NCBI RefSeq assembly: GCF_014879975.1
Contig: NZ_CP062500.1
Location: 2,294,001-2,358,000, forward strand
Length of the DNA stretch: 64,000 nt
Source of the DNA: Vibrio bathopelagicus
GTDB taxonomy: Bacteria; Pseudomonadota; Gammaproteobacteria; Enterobacterales; Vibrionaceae
Reading direction: 5' to 3'
Under the pieces are notes generated by a model. The model did not search any database. It saw nothing but the letters and a program-made list of their open reading frames with translations, and was not told the origin of the DNA. Below are positions 25,807 to 34,913 of the stretch, one piece after another. Both the position numbers and the translations under genes were made by a program. The first letter of the stretch is position 1, and every line of letters begins with the position of its first letter.

Positions 25807-26940
25807 CTAGATATGATCTTTATCGAGTTGAAATTGAGGTTCTTTATCTTGAAGCTGTTGAGTTTGTTGCTTCTTTTCTAATTCGGTTTGGTAACTTGCA
25901 AGTGACGCTATCACTTCCGCCATGTTCTCTGGGCTACCAATACTGATTCGAACGCAGTGGCGTAATGCAGGCTCATGATGTTGATTCCTTGTCACAATGC
26001 CATCTTTCGTCAATACACTAAACAGCTCATGTTCGGGCTTGTGGCGTAATAACACAAAGTTGGTAGAAGACGGGTAAACCTGTTCAATGAAATCAAACTG
26101 ATTCAGTTCAGAAGCAAAAAGGTTTCGTAATTCAACCAGCTTTGATGTCGCTTCTTGCATCACGGCAACACGCTCAGTTGATAACGCCTCTAAAACTATC
26201 TGAGACGAGCAGTCCGGCATTGGGTATGGCGGAATAAGCTTAGCGACATACTGCATTACATTTTGACTCGCTAAGATAAAGCCACAGCGAACCGCAGCAA
26301 GACCAAACGCCTTAGACAAAGTGCGAATCACAACCAAATGGGGATAACGCTCAATAAGGCTCACCGCTGATGTCTGAGGATCAAATTCAATATACGCCTC
26401 ATCGACCACGACTAGAGATTTACCGATGGTTCCCTCAAGTACCTCAATCAGATCGGCTTTTGGAATCACATTGCCCGTTGGGTTGTTTGGTGAACAAAGA
26501 AAAACAATATTGGCCTGGTCAGCTTTCTTCACAATATCGGCAACATCTAAGCTGAAGTCTTCCTGTAACGGAGAGTCCAGAATCTCTATCGCCAACGCAT
26601 CAGCGCAAAACTCATACATTGCGTAAGTCGGAGAACAAATGAGGATATTATCTTGTGCTGGTTTACAAAAGGTTCTTATCAGTAAATCAATCGCTTCATC
26701 AGCACCACGAACCGCAACGGTTGCAGCATCAGTTTCGCAATAAGCTTGGTAAGCCTTAGCAATGTCTTGCGGTAAGAAATCAGGATAACGATTGTAACCT
26801 TGCTCACCTTCGAACAAAGCATTTTCCAGTTCATTAGCATTTAACCAGACACGTCCATCACCACCAATTCTTCTTGCCGATTGATAAGGTATTAATTTTT
26901 TTACAGCCTGAGGCACTAAGCTATCAATAAAAGATGTCAA
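25807..26940 (-). CDS. HisC-like PLP aminotransferase (second-copy type)
   Basis: 377 residues from the TTG at 26940, which has AAGGGA seven bases upstream; the frame stays open to 27024 but without such a site. A fold type I class II aminotransferase like histidinol-phosphate aminotransferase: NELENALFEGEQGYNRYP, VRGADEAIDLLIRTF, CSPNNPTGNVIP, VVVDEAYIEF and the PLP lysine in RTLSKAFGLAAVRCGF near residue 210. A Gln-rich tail of about 20 residues is unusual. It is not in a his operon. It is coupled to a basic-amino-acid binding protein and faces a LysR regulator, so an amino-acid utilisation role seems likelier than histidine synthesis. Confidence 0.8.
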   Translation of the reverse strand: MTSFIDSLVPQAVKKLIPYQSARRIGGDGRVWLNANELENALFEGEQGYNRYPDFLPQDIAKAYQAYCETDAATVAVRGADEAIDLLIRTFCKPAQDNILICSPTYAMYEFCADALAIEILDSPLQEDFSLDVADIVKKADQANIVFLCSPNNPTGNVIPKADLIEVLEGTIGKSLVVVDEAYIEFDPQTSAVSLIERYPHLVVIRTLSKAFGLAAVRCGFILASQNVMQYVAKLIPPYPMPDCSSQIVLEALSTERVAVMQEATSKLVELRNLFASELNQFDFIEQVYPSSTNFVLLRHKPEHELFSVLTKDGIVTRNQHHEPALRHCVRISIGSPENMAEVIASLASYQTELEKKQQTQQLQDKEPQFQLDKDHI

Positions 26941-27121
26941 GAAGCTATCCCTTCCATGTAATTGAAATTTCGCCACCACCGCCTTTATATTCAAAAAATG
27001 TGAGACATACACATATTGAATCATAAATGATGATTAAGTATTTATATTCAAACAGAACGCCATTGATAATTGAATCGAAATAATTACATAATAGTCATGA
27101 TAAAAAATCATAGGTAAAGAT

Positions 27122-28009
27122 ATGAATCGCACACTACCTTCAACCAAAACCTTGCTAGCATTCTTGTCTACGGCACAACATCTCAACTTTACGCGCGCGG
27201 CGCATGAGCTCAATGTCACACAAGGGGCAGTAAGCCGTCAGGTGTTGTCATTTGAAGAAAGCCTTGGGTGTGATCTCTTCTACCGCCATGCTCGCGGGTT
27301 GTCGTTAACACCCAAAGGGGAAGAACTGGTTCCCCTCATTCAAGGGACAATTCAGCAACTACAATCGGCACTTAACCAGGTGGCCAGCTCTCCATCGAAG
27401 ATCAAACTCAACGCCCCGAGTTGTATTACCTCTTGGCTATTACCTAAGTTAATGTCATTTCAGCAAGCTTTCCCTGAAATTGATGTTGAGTTGACCTCCA
27501 CCATCAAACACGTTTTTGAACCAAGCTTTGATCCCTTTGATGCTGTGATTACCTACGGCAAAAAACCAAGCCAACAATCGATTGTCAGCCAGTTATTGTT
27601 TAACGAGCAGTTGGCTCCCATCTGCCAAGCGCAAAGCATTACCCAGAACCACCTTGTAAATAGCGCTTCTACGATCATCAAGCCACACAAGCTTGCTCAG
27701 TACACTTGGTTACACGCCAACAATGAACAGAGTGATTGGCGACTGTGGTTGGAACATATAGGCAGCCATGATCTTTCAAGCAAAAACAACCAACAGTTCG
27801 CGACGCTCGATCAAGCGATGAACGCCGCAATACAAGGGTTTGGGATAGCCATAGGCGATATCACGCTGGCTAAGCAAGATATCGATTTGGGGAGATTGGT
27901 CAGAGTGAGTGAAGGCAGCGTTTTCTCCGGCAATGGTTACTTCTTACTGCAACCAAAGAATCGCCAGAATTCGTCATTGTCGACTCTGGTTGACTGGCTC
28001 GTTGATTAG
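27122..28009 (+). CDS. LysR-family regulator (GcvA-like)
   Basis: 295 residues. N-terminal winged helix-turn-helix: LAFLSTAQHLNFTRAAHELNVTQGAVSRQVLSFEE (residues 13-47), a pattern typical of the GcvA/AmpR branch. The C-terminal part is the effector-binding domain. It is divergently transcribed from the HisC-like/binding-protein operon, 181 bases away from its start, the usual layout for a LysR regulator and its target. Its inducer is unknown, but an amino acid is plausible from context. Confidence 0.9.
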   Translation: MNRTLPSTKTLLAFLSTAQHLNFTRAAHELNVTQGAVSRQVLSFEESLGCDLFYRHARGLSLTPKGEELVPLIQGTIQQLQSALNQVASSPSKIKLNAPSCITSWLLPKLMSFQQAFPEIDVELTSTIKHVFEPSFDPFDAVITYGKKPSQQSIVSQLLFNEQLAPICQAQSITQNHLVNSASTIIKPHKLAQYTWLHANNEQSDWRLWLEHIGSHDLSSKNNQQFATLDQAMNAAIQGFGIAIGDITLAKQDIDLGRLVRVSEGSVFSGNGYFLLQPKNRQNSSLSTLVDWLVD

Positions 28010-28013
28010 CGAG

Positions 28014-28047
28014 CAATGCTCTGGTGAGTATACCCAACAGAGCATTG
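28014..28047 (+). terminator. Stem-loop after the LysR gene
   Basis: A perfect 10-base stem CAATGCTCTG/CAGAGCATTG with a 14-base loop lies just after the LysR stop. No T-tract follows, so it is probably a weak terminator or an mRNA-end stabiliser. The rest of the gap to 28288 shows nothing I can identify. Confidence 0.45.
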
Positions 28048-28288
28048 TCATAATGAGAATCTGGTTAATTCTCAAAATAAAACTATTTCGCTACGGCAAC
28101 ACATTGTTCAAGCGGGAGAAGAGCAAGCGGTGTTTTAACTGATTGAAAAGAATTACCAATTCAATTTTTTAAGTGAATGTTCTGCCTAAAAACTTAAAAT
28201 GGCATCTGAATTGCTTTGTCATAGATAACCCAACCAATATACAGCAGGTTGCACCATTATCACTGCAGCTTGTCACGGAGGATAGGCT

Positions 28289-28537
28289 ATGACCTTACAA
28301 AGACATACGTATTACGGCTTGATTCACCACGGAATTAAAACTCTGTTGATCGACAGAATTGGTCACTTTACAGAGCGTGAATATCACGAATACCTTGATC
28401 TCACTACAGGAAAATCAACGTGTTTTGCAATGAGCGAGCAAGAGTTGGAAAACACCTTAGATAACCTAAAAAGTGAAGGCTACTTGGAAGATATTAAGAA
28501 GTTAATTCCTCGCTACCAAACGTCGTCGATGCGTTGA
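28289..28537 (+). CDS. Small hypothetical protein, function unknown
   Basis: 82 residues, soluble, with no signal or membrane segment. It has an acidic/basic helical look (REYHEYLDLTTGKST, MSEQELENTLDNLKSEGYLEDIKKLIP). I do not recognise the family. GGAGGATAGGCT lies just before the ATG, giving a strong ribosome site, so it is probably expressed. It precedes yciB by 109 bases. Confidence 0.65.
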   Translation: MTLQRHTYYGLIHHGIKTLLIDRIGHFTEREYHEYLDLTTGKSTCFAMSEQELENTLDNLKSEGYLEDIKKLIPRYQTSSMR

Positions 28538-28646
28538 TCTCCTGCCAACTTAAATCTGTTTACTACCCAATTGTCTCGGGCTATTTAGCATCGAGACAAT
28601 TTTCGTTAGACTGTCTGCAACTCAACTAACCGGATATTCAGTCCAC

Positions 28647-29213
28647 ATGAAACAAATTCTTGATTTCATTCCTCTCATTATTTTCTTTGCGCTTTATAAG
28701 ATGTACGACATCTATACAGCGACTGGTGCTTTGATCATTGCATCTGCAGTTCAAATTATTTTGACGTACTTCATCTACAAGAAAGTAGAAAAAATGCAGA
28801 TCATCACGTTTCTAATGGTTGCCGTATTTGGTGGCATGACCATATTCTTGCACGATGACAACTTCATTAAATGGAAAGTAACGATCGTTTACGCTCTGTT
28901 CGCTATTGGCTTGACGGTAAGTCATATCATGGGCAAATCAGCAATTAAAGGCATGTTGGGTAAAGAGATCACACTGCCTGATGCCGTATGGGGCAAGATC
29001 AACTGGGCTTGGACTCTGTTTTTTACCCTATGTGCCATTCTCAACATTTACGTTGCTTTCAGCCTACCGTTGGATGTTTGGGTTAACTTCAAGGTGTTTG
29101 GCCTGCTCATCGCGACCTTGTTGTTCACATTACTGACGGGTGTATACATCTATAAGCATTTACCAAAAGATCAGCAGAAAGAATTAACGGATAAAAATAC
29201 CGACGAGAAGTAA
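28647..29213 (+). CDS. yciB: Intracellular septation protein A (YciB)
   Basis: A 188-residue inner-membrane protein with about five hydrophobic helices. It starts [26 protein letters not shown], the hallmark N terminus of YciB/IspZ, and contains [16 protein letters not shown] near residue 110. It is needed for normal envelope synthesis and septation in enterics, where it interacts with divisome and elongasome proteins. The neighbourhood yciB-yciA-yciI is the same as in E. coli. The charged tail ([15 protein letters not shown]) is cytoplasmic. Confidence 0.95.
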   Translation: MKQILDFIPLIIFFALYKMYDIYTATGALIIASAVQIILTYFIYKKVEKMQIITFLMVAVFGGMTIFLHDDNFIKWKVTIVYALFAIGLTVSHIMGKSAIKGMLGKEITLPDAVWGKINWAWTLFFTLCAILNIYVAFSLPLDVWVNFKVFGLLIATLLFTLLTGVYIYKHLPKDQQKELTDKNTDEK

Positions 29214-29219
29214 TCCTAA

Positions 29220-29243
29220 GGGATGAGTCCTCATCCCCTTTTT
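29220..29243 (+). terminator. Terminator after yciB
   Basis: GGGATGAG/(C)TCATCCC with a 3-base loop is followed by CTTTTTG, seven bases past the yciB stop. Confidence 0.8.
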
Positions 29244-29272
29244 GATACAATTCTTATCAATATGCTATTTAA

Positions 29273-29316
29273 CAGTGGCCAATGATACTCGTGATCATTG
29301 GCCACTGGTTTTTTTG
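29273..29316. terminator. Long perfect hairpin terminator between yciB and yciA
   Basis: A perfect 14-base stem, CAGTGGCCAATGAT/ATCATTGGCCACTG, with a 7-base loop is followed by GTTTTTTTG. It is the second terminator in tandem after yciB. A longer reading frame for yciA would begin inside it, which argues against that start. Confidence 0.92.
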
Positions 29317-29479
29317 TGTTGCGGAAACTGGTCAAAATAAAGCCTATTATTTAATGACAATCTCACTAATTTGCGGTCATCTGGTTTCTTGTTGTTCATT
29401 GCACTCATTTGCCAATGTGCTTAACCAGTCAACACATCATTTTTTATTGAAGATAATCAATACCACCAAGAGTACTACA

Positions 29480-29878
29480 ATGACTATTCAATCAACTTTG
29501 AACCCAATTGGTTCTTTACTTCTTCGCACATTAGCGATGCCTTCTGATACCAATGCAGCAGGCCAGATCTTCGGTGGTTGGATAATGTCTCAGCTTGACC
29601 TTGCTGGCGGCATACTGGCGAAAGAGATCTCTAATGGCAAGATAGTCACTGTTTCAGTATCGAGTATCGAGTTCAAACAGCCAGTTTCAGTGGGTGATGT
29701 GGTGTGTGTTTATGGTGACTGCACCAAGATTGGTCGTAGCTCGATGAATATCGACCTAGAAGTATGGGTTAAGCCTGTACTTGATCACGGAATCGGCGAT
29801 CGTTACAAGGTGTGTGGCGCGACATTCAATTACGTTGCTGTAGACGAAAGCGGTAAGCCTCGCCCAATCAACAAATAG
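29480..29878 (+). CDS. yciA: Acyl-CoA thioesterase YciA
   Basis: 132 residues from the ATG at 29480, the same length as the E. coli protein. A frame open from 29282 would start in the terminator hairpin and add 66 foreign residues. Hotdog-fold motifs are LLRTLAMPSDTNAAGQIFGGWIMSQLDLAGG, with the catalytic Asp in this segment, and VSSIEFKQPVSVGDVVCVYG. It hydrolyses acyl-CoAs of broad chain length. It stands alone between terminators, upstream of yciI. Confidence 0.95.
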   Translation: MTIQSTLNPIGSLLLRTLAMPSDTNAAGQIFGGWIMSQLDLAGGILAKEISNGKIVTVSVSSIEFKQPVSVGDVVCVYGDCTKIGRSSMNIDLEVWVKPVLDHGIGDRYKVCGATFNYVAVDESGKPRPINK

Positions 29879-29904
29879 TACTTTTTATTAAGAGAATGAT
29901 ATCG

Positions 29905-29944
29905 ATGGTCTTTAGTTTGTATAAATGAAATTGCTAAAGACCAT
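29905..29944. other. Stem-loop after yciA
   Basis: A perfect 11-base stem, ATGGTCTTTAG/CTAAAGACCAT, has an 18-base A/T-rich loop. There is no T-tract, so it is not a clear terminator. It lies in the 194-base gap before yciI. Confidence 0.5.
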
Positions 29945-30072
29945 ACAACTCTCCCGCACCATTTCACAATTTCTTATCATTAGCTCTTCCAATACCCATT
30001 AGTTCGCGTAAATTAGCCAGATAACTAATTTAATCGCTCTAATTCAGTGAAGTAACATAAGGATATCTCAAC

Positions 30073-30369
30073 ATGTGGTACGTGATTTTTTCTCAAGACG
30101 TCGAAAACTCATTAGAAAAACGCCTAAGTGTTCGCCCACAACATCTAGAACGCCTACAAACACTTCACGATGAAGGTCGACTTCTAACAGCAGGTCCGAT
30201 GCCAGCGATTGATTCAGATAACCCTGGTGAAGCGGGTTTCACAGGTTCTACTGTGATTGCTGAGTTCAATTCTCTAGAAGACGCACAAGCATGGGCTGAC
30301 GCAGACCCGTACATTGCTGCAGGTGTCTACCAAAATGTGATTGTTAAACCATTCAAGAAAGTATTTTAA
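30073..30369 (+). CDS. yciI: YciI-like protein
   Basis: 98 residues of the YCII (dimeric alpha-beta barrel) family. [31 protein letters not shown] carries the conserved His near residue 24, and [14 protein letters not shown] carries the conserved Asp near 44. E. coli YciI has the same sequence pattern. Related proteins act as hydrolases or chlorohydroquinone-type enzymes, but the physiological reaction of YciI is not known. aspS starts one base past its stop, so they form one transcript. Confidence 0.93.
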   Translation: MWYVIFSQDVENSLEKRLSVRPQHLERLQTLHDEGRLLTAGPMPAIDSDNPGEAGFTGSTVIAEFNSLEDAQAWADADPYIAAGVYQNVIVKPFKKVF

Positions 30370-30370
30370 C

Positions 30371-30769
30371 GTGAAAAAATGGATTATCGGTTCACTGGCC
30401 GCTGTTCTGCTTGCAGGCTGTAGCTCATCAAGTGAACAAGACAAACAAAGACAGCTAGAAATGATGGCGCAACATCGCGCTGGCGTTTTATCCGCAGGCC
30501 TGCCGATTGAGTATGGCCCGCTGTCGGTCATGCGCGTGCTGGCAAAGAACACGGTTATCGAAATAATGATGATCTACAACCAAGATGCAAAAGGTGCGAA
30601 GCCTTTAAACCAAGTTGTAGATATGAGTGTGAATAGCTACTGCACAAACTCTGAAGTAAGAGCAAACCTCGACATGGGCTTGGCTTACAACATCAAGATT
30701 CGCAACACTCGCGGACAACTGATCGTTGAAAAGCTGATCAGTAAAGAGACGTGTCAAAGTAGCAGCTAG
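30371..30769 (+). CDS. aspS: Type II secretion pilotin AspS (lipoprotein)
   Basis: 132 residues from a GTG at 30371, one base past the yciI stop. The N terminus is a lipoprotein signal with lipobox LLAGC (Cys at residue 17) followed by Ser residues, predicting the outer membrane. The mature part contains LPIEYGPLSVMRV, a Cys in NSYCTN and one in KETC, able to form the disulfide known in AspS/GspS_2 pilotins. AspS guides the secretin GspD to the outer membrane. In V. cholerae the aspS gene also sits beside metE, which supports the call. Confidence 0.85.
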   Translation: MKKWIIGSLAAVLLAGCSSSSEQDKQRQLEMMAQHRAGVLSAGLPIEYGPLSVMRVLAKNTVIEIMMIYNQDAKGAKPLNQVVDMSVNSYCTNSEVRANLDMGLAYNIKIRNTRGQLIVEKLISKETCQSSS

Positions 30770-30800
30770 TTTCTAGCTCGAGATTTGAACAAGCATAGAA

Positions 30801-30832
30801 CCAAAAGGCCTCGCACTTGCGAGGCCTTTGTT
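30801..30832. terminator. Bidirectional terminator, aspS/metE
   Basis: AAAGGCCTCGC/GCGAGGCCTTT with a 4-base loop is flanked by A and T runs. It lies between convergent genes. Confidence 0.9.
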
Positions 30833-30864
30833 TTGGGAGTAATCAAACCTAATGTTAGTTATGC

Positions 30865-33213
30865 TTAAGCTTCTGCGGCTTCCCACTCTTTGCGCAGTGT
30901 CTTTGTCGCCGATACAAGATTGGTCAGTGCCGCTTCTGTTTCTGCCCAGTTACGCGTCTTCAGACCACAATCAGGGTTTGCCCACAAACGTTCTGCTGGG
31001 ATTTTTTCTGCCGCTTTCTTAAGTAAATCAACAATCCACTCTTCTGAAGGAATGTTTGGTGAGTGAATGTCGTAAACACCGGGGCCAATCGCATTCGGGT
31101 AGTTGAACTCTTCAAACGCTTTCAGTAGTTCCATGTTCGAGCGAGAGGTCTCAATGGTAATCACATCGGCATCTAGCGCAGCCACTGAGTCAATGATCTC
31201 GTTGAACTCGCTGTAACACATGTGTGTGTGGATTTGAGTCTCTGGCTTGGCACTCGCTGCTGAAATCTTAAAGGCATCGACCGCCCACTCTAAGTATTCT
31301 GCATGGTCGCGTTTTTTCAGCGGCAGGCCTTCACGAATAGCAGGCTCATCGATTTGAATGATGTTGATCCCTGCATTTTGCAAATCCGACACCTCATCAC
31401 GCAGCGCAAACGCCAATTGATTGGTGATCTCTTTACGTGAGATGTCTTCACGTGGGAATGTCCAACACAAGATAGTGACAGGCCCAGTGAGCATGCCTTT
31501 CATCTGCTTTGACGTCAGAGATTGAGCATAGGTCGACCATTCTACCGTCATTGGTTTTTCACGTTCGATATCCGCAACCACAATCGCAGGTTTTACGCAG
31601 CGAGAACCATAGCTTTGTACCCAACCAAATTTGGTGGTTTGGAAGCCGGCTAAGTTTTCTGCAAAGTATTCCACCATGTCGTTACGTTCAGCTTCACCAT
31701 GCACCAACACATCCAAATCGAGTGCTTCTTGACGTTTGACCGCATCCGCGATGTGACCTTTAAGTGCAGTCGTGTATTCCGCTTCACTCAATTGACCAGT
31801 TCGGTAGGCGCTACGTTGAACACGGATCTCGCCTGTTTGTGGGAAGGAACCAATTGTTGTGGTTGGTAACAACGGTAGACCGAGAACTTCAGACTGATGC
31901 GCCGCACGTTCTGCATAAGGCGCACTTCGCTCAGCTAACGCTTTAGTGATGGTATTAAGGCGCTCTTGTACCTGAGGCTTGTTTACGTGAGTCGCGCTCT
32001 TGCGGGCAACAATCGGTTGGCTATAAGTCTCACACGCTAAAATAGCATTTTGATCGCCGTCTAGCGCCGCACCCAATAAGCTCACCTCGGTCACTTTCTG
32101 TTTCGCGAAAGCAAACCAGCTTTTCACTTCTTCGCTAAGTGAATCTTCTAACTCTAAGTCAACCGGGCTGTGCAGCAGCGAACATGAGCTTGCCACCCAC
32201 AGCTTGTCTCCTAACTTCTCTTTCACTGGTTGTAATTTCTCTAGCTGAGTAGCCAAGTCTGCTCGCCAAACATTGCGTCCGTTGATGACACCTGCAGACA
32301 ACACCCAGTCTTTCGGTAACTTGTTTACCACTTCATCAAGTTGCTGCGGTGCTGCAGCCAAGTCGATGTGTAAACCATTGACGGGCAGTTCTATGATTTT
32401 ATCTAACGTGTCAGTCACCGAATCAAAGTAAGTCGTAAGCAGCAGTTTTACATCGCCTTGAATCACTTGATAAGCCAACTTGAATGAATCAGCCCAACGC
32501 TTTTCAAGTTCCAGAGAAAGGATAGGCTCATCGATTTGCACCCACTCAACACCTAACTTGGAAAGTTTAGCCAAAATTGCTTGGTAGGCAGTAAGAAGGC
32601 GAGGCAACAAAGTTAAGCGGTCAAAGCCCTCTTCCACTTCTTTGCCTAGGTACAAGTAAGACAGCGGGCCGAGAAGTACAGGCTTAACTTTGTGTCCTGC
32701 TTTTATCGCTTCGTTCACTTCGTCAAACAGCTGTGGCCAGCTCACTTCGAACGAGTCGTCTTTACTGAATTCAGGAACAATATAGTGGTAGTTAGTGTTG
32801 AACCACTTGGTCATGTCAGACGCTGCCGAGCTGTCTTTTGATCCATTTTCCAAACCATGTTGACTACCACAGCAGGTTGATTGTGTTTGAGATTGACCAC
32901 GACCAACGCGGAACAAGGTATCTAAATCTGGAAAGGCTTTTTCACCGTCGGAACCACCAGCATGACGCTTTGGAACGTGGCCTAGAAGTAGAGTAGTTGT
33001 CAGAACATGGTCGTACCATGCGAAGTCACCCGCAGTTGCAAAGCTTAGATTCGCGTCGGCTTGTACATTCCAGTTACGATTCCTTAGCTCGCTGCCGAGC
33101 TGCTTAAGTTCTGATTGGTCAATCTCACCGCGCCAGTATTTCTCGAGCGTGAATTTCAGTTCTCTTTTTTCGCCAATACGTGGGTAGCCAAGAATATGCG
33201 TTGTTGTCGTCAT
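30865..33213 (-). CDS. metE: Cobalamin-independent methionine synthase
   Basis: 782 residues, slightly longer than the usual ~755. Transfers the methyl group of 5-methyl-tetrahydropteroyltriglutamate to homocysteine. The N-terminal half starts [22 protein letters not shown]. The catalytic C-terminal barrel has [12 protein letters not shown] near residue 450 and the zinc ligands His and Cys in [10 protein letters not shown], Glu in ITIETSRS and Cys in NPDCGLKTR. The excess length comes from a Cys/Ser/Gln-rich insert at about residues 107-130 between FRVGRG and [17 protein letters not shown]. The divergent metR and met boxes in the leader indicate MetR activation and MetJ repression. Confidence 0.98.
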   Translation of the reverse strand: MTTTTHILGYPRIGEKRELKFTLEKYWRGEIDQSELKQLGSELRNRNWNVQADANLSFATAGDFAWYDHVLTTTLLLGHVPKRHAGGSDGEKAFPDLDTLFRVGRGQSQTQSTCCGSQHGLENGSKDSSAASDMTKWFNTNYHYIVPEFSKDDSFEVSWPQLFDEVNEAIKAGHKVKPVLLGPLSYLYLGKEVEEGFDRLTLLPRLLTAYQAILAKLSKLGVEWVQIDEPILSLELEKRWADSFKLAYQVIQGDVKLLLTTYFDSVTDTLDKIIELPVNGLHIDLAAAPQQLDEVVNKLPKDWVLSAGVINGRNVWRADLATQLEKLQPVKEKLGDKLWVASSCSLLHSPVDLELEDSLSEEVKSWFAFAKQKVTEVSLLGAALDGDQNAILACETYSQPIVARKSATHVNKPQVQERLNTITKALAERSAPYAERAAHQSEVLGLPLLPTTTIGSFPQTGEIRVQRSAYRTGQLSEAEYTTALKGHIADAVKRQEALDLDVLVHGEAERNDMVEYFAENLAGFQTTKFGWVQSYGSRCVKPAIVVADIEREKPMTVEWSTYAQSLTSKQMKGMLTGPVTILCWTFPREDISRKEITNQLAFALRDEVSDLQNAGINIIQIDEPAIREGLPLKKRDHAEYLEWAVDAFKISAASAKPETQIHTHMCYSEFNEIIDSVAALDADVITIETSRSNMELLKAFEEFNYPNAIGPGVYDIHSPNIPSEEWIVDLLKKAAEKIPAERLWANPDCGLKTRNWAETEAALTNLVSATKTLRKEWEAAEA

Positions 33214-33282
33214 GAGTCTTTTCCTTATTCGATAATTTTAATTTCCAGTCAGACGGCCTTTGATGATTTCACTTCCTCACAA

Positions 33283-33298
33283 AGGCGTCTGGATGGCT
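33283..33298. promoter_or_regulatory. Possible MetJ met boxes near metE
   Basis: AGGCGTCT (7 of 8 with AGACGTCT) is followed directly by GGATGGCT (5 of 8). Two contiguous 8-base boxes are the minimum for MetJ. It is the weaker of two candidates in this intergenic region and lies 70 bases upstream of the metE start. Confidence 0.45.
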
Positions 33299-33335
33299 AA
33301 ACTATCGCCTTAATTCGATCTATGGACAACGTCCA

Positions 33336-33370
33336 AATATTCATCTTGTTTATTAATAATATTCATCTTG
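33336..33370. repeat. Direct repeat AATATTCATCTTG in the metE-metR region
   Basis: The same 13 bases occur at 33336-33348 and 33358-33370, exactly 22 bases apart (two helical turns). The second copy continues as TTCATCTTGAA. Such phasing suggests two protein sites on one DNA face, and MetR (half-sites TGAA/TTCA) is the natural candidate. Confidence 0.5.
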
Positions 33371-33395
33371 AATCATCTAAAGATGAACAGTTTAA

Positions 33396-33419
33396 ATCCA
33401 TCTGGACATCTAGACGTTT
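33396..33419. promoter_or_regulatory. MetJ operator, three tandem met boxes
   Basis: Three contiguous 8-base units, ATCCATCT, GGACATCT and AGACGTTT, match the consensus AGACGTCT at 5, 6 and 7 positions. Contiguous imperfect boxes are how MetJ dimers bind. It is placed between metE and metR, so both promoters could be repressed when S-adenosylmethionine is plentiful. Confidence 0.6.
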
Positions 33420-33492
33420 ACAAAAGATCAAAAACACCGTAGGGTGATTATTAAGAAATATTGAATTGGCTTAGGGAATATGAGGAATACTC

Positions 33493-34404
33493 ATGATAGA
33501 GCTTAAACACCTTCGAACATTGACCACCTTGAGAGATAGCGGCTCGCTTACTGCCACTGCGACTTCTCTTCATCTGACTCAGTCGGCGCTTTCTCACCAA
33601 TTGAAAGACCTTGAGGCTCGTATTGGTGGTCAGCTTTTCCTGCGTAAAACTAGGCCCGTAAAATTCACCTCTGAGGGTGAGATCTTGCTTAAGCTCGCAG
33701 ATGAGATACAACCAAGAATTGCTAAAGCAGAGAACGAACTGGCGAGCCTGAAAGAGGATGTGAATGGTCGTTTACACATGGCGATCGAATGTCACTCATG
33801 CTTCCAATGGTTAATGCCTGCTTTGAAGGAGTACCAAATTGCTTGGCCAAGTGTGACGCTCGATTTCTCATCAGGCTTTGGTTTTGAACCTTTACCTGCT
33901 TTGATGGCTGGGGAATTGGACTTAGTGATCACCTCGGACATTCAACCGCGTTCAGAGGTCCATTACGAACCGCTCTTTGATTTCGAAATGCGTTTAATCA
34001 CCGCTATTAACTCACCTTTGGCAGACAAGCAAAGCATCGAACCACAAGATCTTAGTGATATCACGATGCTCTCTTACCCAGTTCAAAAACAGCGTCTTGA
34101 TGTTGTGAAGCACTTTTTGCAACCCGCAGGCGTAGAGCCGAAGAAATGGAAACAGGCAGACAACACATTGATGTTGGTGCAAATGGTATCGGCTGGTTTA
34201 GGTGTTGCGGCATTGCCAAATTGGGCGATCAGTGAATTTTCGAGACAAGGGTTAATCGCCAGTAAGCCATTGGGCAAAGGGCTTTCAAGACGACTATTTG
34301 CAGCAGTGAGAAACTCTGAGAAAGACAAACGTTATCTGCAGGCTTTCTTTAGCACGGCAAGGCAGCAAAGTAAGAGCCACCTAGATGGCATTGAAGTCGT
34401 TTAA
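33493..34404 (+). CDS. metR: Transcriptional activator MetR
   Basis: 303 residues. The LysR-family N terminus MIELKHLRTLTTLRDSGSLTATATSLHLTQSALSHQLKDLE carries the winged helix. The effector domain binds homocysteine in known MetR, and the MAIECHSCFQWLMPAL and SSGFGFEPLPALMAGELDLV stretches fit that family. It is divergent from metE with 279 bases between them, the arrangement of the metE/metR pair in enterics. It activates metE and probably other methionine genes. A terminator follows at 34475-34506. Confidence 0.96.
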   Translation: MIELKHLRTLTTLRDSGSLTATATSLHLTQSALSHQLKDLEARIGGQLFLRKTRPVKFTSEGEILLKLADEIQPRIAKAENELASLKEDVNGRLHMAIECHSCFQWLMPALKEYQIAWPSVTLDFSSGFGFEPLPALMAGELDLVITSDIQPRSEVHYEPLFDFEMRLITAINSPLADKQSIEPQDLSDITMLSYPVQKQRLDVVKHFLQPAGVEPKKWKQADNTLMLVQMVSAGLGVAALPNWAISEFSRQGLIASKPLGKGLSRRLFAAVRNSEKDKRYLQAFFSTARQQSKSHLDGIEVV

Positions 34405-34474
34405 CGATATTTATGGTGGGTTAAATAAGCCTGTGCTCGACGTTAGATGCAAGACAAAAGCAATCGGCAGAAAC

Positions 34475-34506
34475 AAAAAAGTCACAGATAATCTGTGACT
34501 TTTTTC
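34475..34506. terminator. Terminator after metR
   Basis: AGTCACAGAT/ATCTGTGACT is preceded by AAAAA and followed by TTTTTTC. Symmetric, between convergent genes. Confidence 0.9.
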
Positions 34507-34580
34507 TCAGTATCAATTCAGTATCAACGATTAGTGGACGATACTTGTTTGAACACGAACAATGACGCGCCAATCGATGT

Positions 34581-34781
34581 TTATCTTGGATAAGACTTGA
34601 ACTGATTGGTCAATGGATCGTATTGATAGCCAAGCATATCCAACTTACCGACGACACTTTCTATATCCATTTCATACATGCTGACCAGCTCTTCAAAGCT
34701 ATCACATTCCAAACGAAGTTTTTCGTTGACGATTCCGAGCAAGATAATGCTATCGAAACCTTTGACGTTGCTTAAATCCAT
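34581..34781 (-). CDS. DUF4250-type small protein
   Basis: 66 residues starting MDLSNVKGFDSIILLGIVNEKLRLECDSFEELV and ending LGYQYDPLTNQFK. This resembles the DUF4250 pattern (a leading NL-x-NF-x-LL-SI-VN-KLRD... and a terminal YEYD...NQF). Its function is unknown. It is soluble and mostly helical with no known motif. It stands alone, with 131 bases to the next minus-strand gene upstream. Confidence 0.7.
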   Translation of the reverse strand: MDLSNVKGFDSIILLGIVNEKLRLECDSFEELVSMYEMDIESVVGKLDMLGYQYDPLTNQFKSYPR

Positions 34782-34913
34782 CCTGAACTCCTAACGAACA
34801 CGCGATTAGAATTAAGTTTAGAACGCTTACTAGCCGCATGCTTAAAAACAGATCACACTTCTTTCGCTACAACGGATTTTATCAACGAAAAGTTTCGAGA
34901 ACTCGACTGCCTC

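Noticed and set aside
29282..29479. N-terminal extension of yciA from an upstream ATG
   Set aside because: The upstream start lies inside a perfect terminator hairpin and adds 66 residues foreign to the family; the ATG at 29480 gives the normal 132-residue protein.
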